This document shows, one piece after another, positions 15,255-21,871 of a DNA stretch of 64,000 bases. The notes under the pieces are model-generated. The model did not search any database. It was not told the origin of the DNA and worked only from the letters and a program-made list of their open reading frames with translations. Source of the DNA: Bacteroidota bacterium (lineage in GTDB: Bacteria > Bacteroidota > Bacteroidia > Cytophagales > Cyclobacteriaceae); contig JACPVX010000078.1 of assembly GCA_016191555.1 (NCBI GenBank), forward strand, positions 1 to 64,000. Reading direction: 5' to 3'. The position numbers and the translations under genes were made by a program. Numbering within the stretch: position 1 is the stretch's first letter; each line of letters opens with the position of its first letter.

Positions 15255-15263
15255 TTGGAATTT

Positions 15264-15379
15264 ACTTCTCCGCAGAGTCTCGCCTCGGACTCTGCGGCCA
15301 AATTAAGCATGTTGATATATTTTTTATAGATTGGTAGGTAAGGTGCCTCAGAGTCCCTTGCAGGAGACTCTGCGGAGAA
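15264..15379 (+). repeat. Intergenic module D, copy 4
   Basis: Complete D element. First hairpin CCGCAGAGTC (15270-15279) pairs perfectly with GACTCTGCGG (15288-15297). After about 45 bp (GCATGTTGATATATTTTTTA, GGTAGGTAAGGTGCCT) comes a second hairpin CAGAGTC / GACTCTG around CCTTGCAGGA. The left-hand and final right-hand arms could also pair with each other. Confidence 0.75.
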
Positions 15380-15592
15380 ATGAATCTTGTAAGTATTATT
15401 ATATATTATTCAATCATCATAAATAAGTTTCCTAGCCTAAACTTTTTCGGAATTGATTTACTTCTTTGGTTTTTAGTTTTGGCTTTATTTTTAATATGTA
15501 TCGGAAATTACTTTAATCTGGATAAGGTGAATATTTTGAAAAGCATTCAGCGTAGAATACAGCTAAAAAAGGAAAAGGTGTGGGTAAATTGA
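15380..15592 (+). CDS. Small membrane protein (70 aa), doubtful
   Basis: The ATG directly abuts the end of module D. The product has one or two hydrophobic segments ('DLLLWFLVLALFLICIGNYF', residues about 26-45, and a weaker one at the N-terminus) and a basic tail ('SIQRRIQLKKEKVW'), as expected of a small inner-membrane protein with a cytoplasmic C-terminus. No family recognised. Because the start coincides with a repeat border it may be a remnant of a longer gene. Confidence 0.4.
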   Translation: MNLVSIIIYYSIIINKFPSLNFFGIDLLLWFLVLALFLICIGNYFNLDKVNILKSIQRRIQLKKEKVWVN

Positions 15593-15689
15593 TTCACATA
15601 GCTACCACACTAGCGATAGCCTCTACCGTTGTTGGTGTTCTTCCCAGCTATCCTTCGCATGCCACTAAGTAATTTAATATATTGGTAGT

Positions 15690-15896
15690 ATGAAGTGGCT
15701 AACAAGAAAAGATGAGGCAACGCCTTATGAAAATGGAACTAAAATAAAGTCGAAGGGTAACGGCTCCATCGGAGTCATTGAAAAACTCTGTAACTGCGGA
15801 AGTGGTATTTGGTTGCATTACGAGGTAAGAATTGAAGGCCGGGTAACGATATTTCTGCACGAAGCGATAGAAAGGCTATTTGACAGAGTCGATTAA
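15690..15896 (+). CDS. Small hypothetical protein (68 aa)
   Basis: A basic 68-residue protein with 'GTKIKSKGNGSIGVIEKLCNCGSGIWLHYEV', resembling a small SH3-like beta barrel with a CNC pair, and ending 'HEAIERLFDRVD'. No signal peptide. It stops 14 bp before the lipoprotein gene at 15911 and could be co-transcribed with it. Family not recognised. Confidence 0.5.
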   Translation: MKWLTRKDEATPYENGTKIKSKGNGSIGVIEKLCNCGSGIWLHYEVRIEGRVTIFLHEAIERLFDRVD

Positions 15897-15910
15897 TCGA
15901 CAAACAAAAA

Positions 15911-16519
15911 ATGAAATACGCTAAGAATATCTTATTGGCACTATTCTTTCTAGGACTCGTGTGTTGTTCGCCAAACAGAAACTACGGGACAAGCAAATCC
16001 TTAACGAAGTTCGTATTATCAACCATTAATGATCCTCGCTCTTATGAGTTACCCCTGATAGAGGTTACAGACACTAATCTCTTCCATGTGCTTGATTCAG
16101 CTATAATCTCTTTGGAGCGTTGTGAATATTTTGATGAAAGAATTAAATATTGGCATGCATTTTCTTTCTCCGATAGGCAGGATAGTGTTGGTAATGTCAC
16201 CTATTCTATACATGGCTTGCATTCGGTAGATTTTGTATTGGGTCTGTATGTCAATCGTCAAGATGGCATTGATAAGCCAATGAATTTTGGGGTTTTCTAT
16301 TTCAAAAACTATTTGTTTGTTGTTTCCCTTTTTGATGAAAAGAATAAGCCAATATCGTACCCATTTTGCCGAAAAACGGAATGCACAACCCGGATTAAGT
16401 CATCAGCACTATTAAAAAACTGGGTCTATGGGTCACGTTTTAGATTCATAATCGACAAAGGCAACTATCAGGTCATTGAAGACCACCTTTGCGCAAGTCC
16501 AATTTTACCAAGACATTAA
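15911..16519 (+). CDS. Putative lipoprotein (202 aa), tandem paralogue 1
   Basis: Signal 'MKYAKNILLALFFLGLVCC' with a lipidation site at C18 or C19. The mature part is shared with the next gene: 'STINDPRSYELP', 'LDSAI.SLE.CE.FD.R.KY', a two-cysteine motif 'FCRKTECTTRIK', and the C-terminal 'VIEDHLCASPIL'. The four conserved cysteines could form two disulphides in the periplasm or at the surface. No known family. The two genes are 75 bp apart and clearly arose by duplication followed by strong divergence. Confidence 0.65.
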   Translation: MKYAKNILLALFFLGLVCCSPNRNYGTSKSLTKFVLSTINDPRSYELPLIEVTDTNLFHVLDSAIISLERCEYFDERIKYWHAFSFSDRQDSVGNVTYSIHGLHSVDFVLGLYVNRQDGIDKPMNFGVFYFKNYLFVVSLFDEKNKPISYPFCRKTECTTRIKSSALLKNWVYGSRFRFIIDKGNYQVIEDHLCASPILPRH

Positions 16520-16594
16520 CCCGATGAAAATAATGCCCAACTCGCTGATCCACCACTAGCGTTGAAGTTAACTTGCGAGCTCAATAAATAACTT

Positions 16595-17182
16595 ATGAAT
16601 TTACTACGAGCCATATTAATTGTCTTATTGTTATTTGGGGTAAGCTCATGTATGTTAAATAAGGGCTTTAAAAAACACTTGCTCAAAACAATCAACGATT
16701 CTCGTTATTATGAATTACCTACCATTCAGGTAATTGATAGCAACATTTATTCTGTTCTTGATTCAGCGATTTATTCGTTGGAAAATTGTGAACATTTTGA
16801 TAGAAGAGTTAAGTATATGTATGCTTTCATGCTATCTTCAAAAAAAGACAGTACCGGAGGTTTAATCTATTCACTATTTGGTTCAAACTCAATAGAGTTT
16901 GTAGTTGGTCTAAATTTTAATCGATCAATCGGTATTAATAATACAACCGGTGGAGGTTGTTTTTTTTATAAAAACTATCTGTTTTATGTACCACTAGAAG
17001 ACGCAAAAGGGAACGCTATAAATTTTCCTTTTTGTAAGAAGACAGGCTGTCATACAATGATCAAGGCGTACTCATTGTATGATGAAAAATCGTACGATTC
17101 TCACTTCGATTTTTTGGCAGCCAATCATCAGTATAAAATTGTTGAAGATCATATGTGTGGCAGTCAAATTTTGATTAAGTAA
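16595..17182 (+). CDS. Putative lipoprotein (195 aa), tandem paralogue 2
   Basis: Lipoprotein signal 'MNLLRAILIVLLLFGVSSC' (C19). It follows the same order of motifs as the gene at 15911: 'TINDSRYYELP', 'LDSAIYSLENCEHFDRRVKY', 'FCKKTGCHTMIK', 'IVEDHMCGSQIL'. The middle part has diverged and gained glycines ('NNTTGGGCFFYKNY'). Function unknown. Two tandem D modules begin about 30 bp after the stop. Confidence 0.65.
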   Translation: MNLLRAILIVLLLFGVSSCMLNKGFKKHLLKTINDSRYYELPTIQVIDSNIYSVLDSAIYSLENCEHFDRRVKYMYAFMLSSKKDSTGGLIYSLFGSNSIEFVVGLNFNRSIGINNTTGGGCFFYKNYLFYVPLEDAKGNAINFPFCKKTGCHTMIKAYSLYDEKSYDSHFDFLAANHQYKIVEDHMCGSQILIK

Positions 17183-17211
17183 TGCACTCTAAAGCTGCGT
17201 CAGTGGATAGA

Positions 17212-17571
17212 TTACTCTCCGCAGAGTCTCGCCTCGGACTCTGCGGCCAACTTAAGCATGTTGATATATTTGTAGATTGGTAGGTAAGGTGCCTCAGAGT
17301 CCCTTGCAGGAGACTCTGAGGAGAAACAATAGATTTGAGTCATGAGTCGCAAAACTCATGAGAGCAACAGCGAGATGTGATGGGTAATTTTTACTTCTCC
17401 GCAGAGTCTCGCCTCGGACTCTGCGGCCAACTTAAGCATGTTGATATATTTGTAGATTGGTAGGTAAGGTGCCTCAGAGTCCCTTGCAGGAGACTCTGCG
17501 GAGAAATGATGGATTTGAGTCATGAGTCGCAAACTCATGACAGCAACAGCGAGATGTGATGGGTAATTTTA
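17212..17571 (+). repeat. Tandem 180-bp duplication of module D (copies 5 and 6)
   Basis: Two almost identical units, 17212-17391 and 17392-17571. Each has the CCGCAGAGTC hairpin, the second hairpin with CCCTTGCAGGAGACTCTG, and a tail with GAGTCATGAGTCGCAAACTCATGA (itself a hairpin: TGAGTC... and CATGAG..CTCATG) and GAGATGTGATGGGTAATTT. The few differences include CTGAGG versus CTGCGG after the second hairpin. Confidence 0.8.
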
Positions 17572-17587
17572 GGAAGAATAGACTACG

Positions 17588-17971
17588 ATGATCAAACGCT
17601 GGACTTTAGTTTTTATAATTTGTTTGTGGTCAACTTACTCGTTCGGCCAGAACGTTTGCGATTCAATTTACACGACAGTTGACGAAATGCCGAACTACGG
17701 AAAAGGAAATACGGATATCATAAAATACCTGTTGACTACGTTGAGATTTAATAAAGAGGATTGTCGACCGGAAGAATTTAGACGACTGATTTGGACAATC
17801 ACTAAGGAAGGTAATGTGATTGACATTGATGTTGTGGGTGTTGGAGCAAGTTGCAAAGCAAGGATAATCAAACAATTAAAAGATTTTCCAAAATGGACAC
17901 CCGGCCGACTTAAGGGTGAGTTAGTTTGCGTTAGAATGATTTTTCCGGTTCATTTTCACCCTGCTTATTGA
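17588..17971 (+). CDS. Secreted TonB C-terminal-like protein (127 aa)
   Basis: Signal peptide 'MIKRWTLVFIICLWSTYSFGQ'. The mature part follows the TonB C-terminal outline: 'VDEMPNYGKGNTDIIKYL', then 'LIWTITKEGNVIDIDVVG', then 'LKDFPKWTPGRLKGELVCVRMIFPVHF', where WTPG is the characteristic loop. As with the protein at 5993 there is no membrane anchor or proline-rich spacer, so it is a free periplasmic domain rather than an energy transducer. It closes the region of small + strand genes. Confidence 0.65.
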   Translation: MIKRWTLVFIICLWSTYSFGQNVCDSIYTTVDEMPNYGKGNTDIIKYLLTTLRFNKEDCRPEEFRRLIWTITKEGNVIDIDVVGVGASCKARIIKQLKDFPKWTPGRLKGELVCVRMIFPVHFHPAY

Positions 17972-18278
17972 TTCTAGCTGTTAAGCGCTGTAGGTATTAT
18001 CACCCGCTCTTCAACATCGTCCAAAATACCCGTTCTGCTCCCCACCTGAAAAGGGTGCCCGGGGTGGTCACACATTCCCCCACAGAGCGGGGTGGTCACA
18101 GACATACCCGCAAGACGGGGTCGTTTCGTTAAATACAAACACCTAATTCTTTATATATCGTTAAAACAGCCGCTTCCCGATAGCTATTCGGAGCGTGTCC
18201 ATGCTTGGCCTGACAGAATCGTCCTGACAGAATCGTCAGGAAAACCCTCTTTTTACGCGAATTCCGCGGGGGCAACCA
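17972..18278. other. Gene-free spacer with GC-rich repeat phrases
   Basis: No gene is visible. The stretch contains GGGGTGGTCACA twice (about 18061 and 18081), an ACGGGGTCG phrase, a degenerate CCCGATAGCTAT and CCTGACAGAATCGTCAGG hairpin-like units leading into the minisatellite. These look like short intergenic repeats. Confidence 0.5.
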
Positions 18279-18614
18279 GTCAGGACGCGTAGGCGGAGAG
18301 TCAGGACGCATAGGCGGAGCGTCAGGACGCGTAGGCGGAGCGTCAGGACGCGTAAGCGGAGAGTCAGGACGCATAGGCGGAGCGTCAGGACGCATAGGCG
18401 GAGAGTCAGGACGCATAGGCGGAGAGTCAGGACGCGTAGGCGGAGAGTCAGGACGCATAAGCGGAGAGTCAGGACGCATAGGCGGAGCGTCAGGACGCAT
18501 AAGCGGAGAGTCAGGACGCGTAGGCGGAGAGTCAGGACGCATAAGCGGAGAGTCAGGACGCATGGGCGGAGCGTCAGGACGCGTGGTCGGAGAGTCAGGA
18601 CGCGTAAGCAAAGC
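18279..18614. repeat. 21-bp minisatellite, 16 copies
   Basis: Sixteen tandem units of GTCAGGACGCATAGGCGGAG plus A or C. The variable places are CGC(A/G)TA, (G/A)GCGG and the last base. Because 21 is a multiple of three, the - strand stays open as a heptapeptide repeat (RPDSPPM-like), but that frame has no gene-like start or context. A seventeenth, separated copy lies at about 18748. Confidence 0.9.
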
Positions 18615-18800
18615 TTGTCCTGATAAAATCATCAGGATCCTGACAGAATCGTCAGGATCAGGACCCTGTCCCGATAGCTATCGGGAGCGTGTCCATGCTT
18701 GCCCTGACAGCATCGTCAGGGTCCTGACAGCATCGTCAGGATCAGGACGCATAAGCGGAGAGTTAGGACCCTGTCCCGATAGCTATCGGGAGCGGTGAAA
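18615..18800. repeat. Composite palindromes: CCCGATAGCTATCGGG and CCTGACAGCATCGTCAGG
   Basis: Two perfect TCCCGATAGCTATCGGGA palindromes (about 18670 and 18774) alternate with CTGACAG(A/C)ATCGTCAG hairpins and one stray minisatellite unit. The pieces are mixed rather than regularly repeated, suggesting a rearranged repeat cluster. Confidence 0.7.
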
Positions 18801-18952
18801 CTAGGATCGTGTCGCAACACAACTCCTATTCCGAGGTATCCAAACTGTTCTCAACACCGCAGAACAATCGTAGAACGAGTGCGCTGGCCCGAACGAAAGG
18901 CGGGCGTGTGTTAGAAGGTGGGTGGGAGCATCTTTCGTTTTTGAATTTTTTG

Positions 18953-18980
18953 GTTCTTTTTGTTTCAAGACAAAAAGAAC
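18953..18980. repeat. Perfect 11-bp-stem hairpin
   Basis: GTTCTTTTTGT (18953-18963) pairs with ACAAAAAGAAC (18970-18980) around TTCAAG. It lies in the gene-free stretch 18,801-19,253, in which nothing else was recognised. It resembles common Bacteroidota intergenic hairpins (recollection, not checked). Confidence 0.6.
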
Positions 18981-19253
18981 GGAAAAGAGAAAAGTACTTG
19001 TGCTACTTATAGTTACCTACTTGCGTCTCCACAAAGAACCTAATCCGCGCCATGCGCAAGTTTTGGAGAGGAGATTACCCACACCCATCACAACCCAGCA
19101 CGTGTCCGTGTAAGGTCACAACCCAACCACCCCCTTTCCTGCATTCGCCATTCCTAATTATTTTTGGGACAGATCGAGCGTGAGTTTGGGCCGGGCAACG
19201 TAGAAAATAACCCTCACCACTCCCGCACTTGTCAGGCAGATGGTGCGCACCCG

Positions 19254-19892
19254 TCAATCCTCCAGGTCTATGCTATACACAAACCGAAGAAATGCCGCTT
19301 CACCTTCCACACCAATCTTCAACTTGATATTCTTGCGGTGGGTTTCTGCCGTGTAAAAAGAGATGTTCAGCTGATCGGCAATCTCTTTGGTGGTCAACCC
19401 ATTCTTTACCAGCCGCACCACCTCCATCTCGCGGGTAGAAAGCCGGAGCTTCTTCAGAAAAAGGTCATCGGTGTGAACATTCGTTTTGGTGAGCGTGGGA
19501 AAATACGTTTCCCCCCCGTGCACCGCGCGGATGGCCGCCACCACTTCTTCCACCGAGGCAGTTTTGAAAATGTATCCCTTGCACCCCGAACGCTTAAAGC
19601 GGTCGATGTAGATGTCTTCATTATACATACTCAGGATCAGCACATTAATTTCCTTCCATTCACTGATCAATTGCTGTGTCAACTCGATGCCGTTCAGGTG
19701 CGGCATGTTAAAGTCCACCAACACCACGTCCGGTGCCAGCTCGCGAATGATATTTCGTGCCTCGCGACTGTCATACACGGGTGCCAGCACCTTCATTCCT
19801 CCCTGCGACTGGAGCATGGCGCGCAACCCATCGTTGAACAAACGGTGGTCGTCTACCACAATGATGCTGATTTCGCTATCGGCTGCCTTCAT
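19254..19892 (-). CDS. NarL/FixJ-family response regulator (212 aa)
   Basis: Receiver domain (about 8-125) with the acidic pair D14-D15, phosphoacceptor D60 in 'VLVDFNMPHLNG', and the conserved lysine in 'GYIFKTAS' (K110). A LuxR-type helix-turn-helix follows (about 145-210, 'LSTREMEVVRLVKNGLTTKEIADQL'). All key residues are present. It overlaps the sensor kinase gene by 17 bp (19876-19892), so the two are translationally coupled. A perfect palindrome with lux-box-like ACCTG halves at 21802-21821 is the obvious candidate binding site. The likely target is the T9SS protein transcribed divergently from 21872. Confidence 0.93.
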   Translation of the reverse strand: MKAADSEISIIVVDDHRLFNDGLRAMLQSQGGMKVLAPVYDSREARNIIRELAPDVVLVDFNMPHLNGIELTQQLISEWKEINVLILSMYNEDIYIDRFKRSGCKGYIFKTASVEEVVAAIRAVHGGETYFPTLTKTNVHTDDLFLKKLRLSTREMEVVRLVKNGLTTKEIADQLNISFYTAETHRKNIKLKIGVEGEAAFLRFVYSIDLED

Positions 19893-21711
19893 ACGGTACT
19901 TCTAAAATGATTTGTGTGCCTTTGTCATCACTTTCTATCTTCAGCTGCGCATGAATGTAGGCGGCACGCAGGCGAATGCTTCGCATGCCAATGCCTTCGG
20001 CTGTTTTTGCATTTCGAATCCCGATGCCGTTGTCTTCAACCGTTACCACCAGACTTGTCTTTTGGTAGATCAACTGGACAAAAGCGTTTCGGGCTTTCGA
20101 ATGTTTGACTACGTTGGTAATCAGTTCGCTAATGATTCGGTATACCACCAACTCCGTGTGCGGATGAAGTCTTACCACCTCACCGGTTTGGTTAAAGTCC
20201 AATACAAGGTGTGGATGATCCTTAAATTTATCGACACTGTTCGCAGTAATGTCCGCCAGCGAAAATTCATGGAAGTCCACGGGCATCAGATCATGGCTAA
20301 TAGAGCGAAGGGTTTTGATAATGGTGTCAATTTCTTTTTCCACCACAGCAGGCGTTTGTTGATGAACGATCATGTTCCTGACAGCCGCCAGGGAGTTGCC
20401 GACATCGTCATGAAGATCTTGCGCTATGCGTCTGCGTTCGTCTTCCTGAATCGTAATGATTTGATGTTGCGTTTGGTTGAGTGCCAACTGCGCATTGACA
20501 CGTTCTTTCAACGTCTTCGCGAAATGGATTCCAATACCTAATGCCACGCACAATATCTCGAGGAACGGAGTGAGATAATAGATGTCTTTGTTTTGACGCG
20601 GAAGCTGAATGACTTGAAAGTCGGTGAGTGTAATAAACACGGCCACGAGGCTGGTCAGAAAAAATCCCAGCATGTAAAAGTAGACGATGGGTTCTTTTTT
20701 CTTCAGGCTGATACTGATCACATAGAGGATATAGAAGTTTATGACGAGCGCCAGGTAGTACGAATTGGAGATGAAGGCGGAACGCAAGAACACGGGAAGG
20801 CCCGGAAAGAGCAACAAGATGCCAACGCCCGAAAGGAAAAAAGAAAGAACCCTGCCGAACCAATATACCCACGGCTTTGCTTCGTGCTGTAACTGCAATA
20901 ACTCGATCGTGAAAAAGCCGAGGCAGCCTCCCATCAGGTAATAACATATCATGGTGAAGCCGTTCGCCACCGTTTGATCGAGCGGAAAGAAAAGAGCCGC
21001 GTGCATCAGGCCCGTATCGGCCAGCAGCACAAATAGAAAGCTGAGCGCATAGATGCTGTAATAGATATATAGTTTCTGCTGCACAAAGAGAAAGAGAAAA
21101 AGCCCCATCAGCGCCACCAAGGCCACCATGCCGCAAACAAAACCAAACACCAGCGAAAATCCGTATTGATAGCTGTCGAAATACGCTTTGGTTTGCAAGG
21201 TGAGAATGGCCATGTGCCTTCCATATTGGCGTGCCGAATACAAATAGCATCGGATCACTTCTCCTTTTTCAAGGCGGATGTTGTAGGCAAAAGGCAACGA
21301 ATGCACCGGTCGCTCTTGGTATTGCTGATAATGGCCGGTCATCGGCAACATTTCAATCTGATGGCCGCGCACCAGATACAGTTGCACGGTATCCACCATC
21401 GACTGTTGTATCTTTAAAATCCAGTCTCGTTCATTTGATTCGTTGCGGATTGAAAAAGTACACCAACCTCTGGGCTGATGAACGCCATAGTTGATTTCCG
21501 GAGAATCGCGGTGACGCACAAACTGTGTGGAGTCGGAATGAATCAGCGTGTCAATCGCTGTGTGCGAAGCATGCCCAGTATACAGGTAGACATGTGAACC
21601 AATGGAGAGGTCGCTGTCTCCCGCTCGCAACACAAGTGCATCTTGCGCAAGCAAAAGATTGCCACCACAACAAAGCACCATGATCAGACATAACAGGGAG
21701 TATCTTGTCAT
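19876..21711 (-). CDS. Sensor histidine kinase with 7TM-DISM module (611 aa)
   Basis: Order of parts: signal peptide (1-22), an extracytoplasmic sugar-binding-like 7TMR-DISMED2 domain (about 30-170), seven transmembrane helices (about 185-400), a HisKA_3 dimerisation domain with phosphoacceptor H434 in 'AQDLHDDVGNSL', and a HATPase_c domain with 'ELITNVVKHSKA' and 'VEDNGIGI'. DISM receptors are thought to sense carbohydrates or related ligands. It is the cognate partner of the overlapping NarL-type regulator. The start is 160 bp from the divergent GloVer gene. Confidence 0.92.
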   Translation of the reverse strand: MTRYSLLCLIMVLCCGGNLLLAQDALVLRAGDSDLSIGSHVYLYTGHASHTAIDTLIHSDSTQFVRHRDSPEINYGVHQPRGWCTFSIRNESNERDWILKIQQSMVDTVQLYLVRGHQIEMLPMTGHYQQYQERPVHSLPFAYNIRLEKGEVIRCYLYSARQYGRHMAILTLQTKAYFDSYQYGFSLVFGFVCGMVALVALMGLFLFLFVQQKLYIYYSIYALSFLFVLLADTGLMHAALFFPLDQTVANGFTMICYYLMGGCLGFFTIELLQLQHEAKPWVYWFGRVLSFFLSGVGILLLFPGLPVFLRSAFISNSYYLALVINFYILYVISISLKKKEPIVYFYMLGFFLTSLVAVFITLTDFQVIQLPRQNKDIYYLTPFLEILCVALGIGIHFAKTLKERVNAQLALNQTQHQIITIQEDERRRIAQDLHDDVGNSLAAVRNMIVHQQTPAVVEKEIDTIIKTLRSISHDLMPVDFHEFSLADITANSVDKFKDHPHLVLDFNQTGEVVRLHPHTELVVYRIISELITNVVKHSKARNAFVQLIYQKTSLVVTVEDNGIGIRNAKTAEGIGMRSIRLRAAYIHAQLKIESDDKGTQIILEVPYEGSR

Positions 21712-21801
21712 CCGGAGTCTTCTTTACAAATGTATCCGCTTGCGTCTGTTAAAGATACAAGAGGCCACGCAACAAATAAAGCCCATCACACGCGCCTGCA
21801 A

Positions 21802-21850
21802 AATACCTGACGTCAGGTATTGATGTGGGCAACACGCCTTGGCACCTTTG
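21802..21850 (+). promoter_or_regulatory. 20-bp perfect palindrome overlapping a promoter
   Basis: AATACCTGAC (21802-21811) is followed directly by its reverse complement GTCAGGTATT (21812-21821). The last bases provide TTG (21820-21822). After 20 bases comes CACCTTTG (21843-21850), one mismatch from TAnnTTTG, and the GloVer gene starts at 21872. The palindrome thus overlaps the -33 element. ACCTG...CAGGT halves are typical of LuxR/NarL-fold regulators, pointing to the neighbouring response regulator. Confidence 0.6.
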
Positions 21851-21871
21851 GGGGAACAAAAAAACACCCGT

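Noticed and set aside
18279..18614. Regular repeats that could suggest a CRISPR array
   Set aside because: Units are directly adjacent with no unique spacers and no cas genes are nearby; it is a 21-bp minisatellite.
18129..18632. - strand open frame of 167 codons with RPDSPPM-like heptapeptides
   Set aside because: It is open only because the repeat unit is 21 bp; there is no signal, promoter or conserved part.
19164..19910. Long + strand frame opposite the response regulator
   Set aside because: Antisense shadow of a gene with clear receiver and HTH domains.
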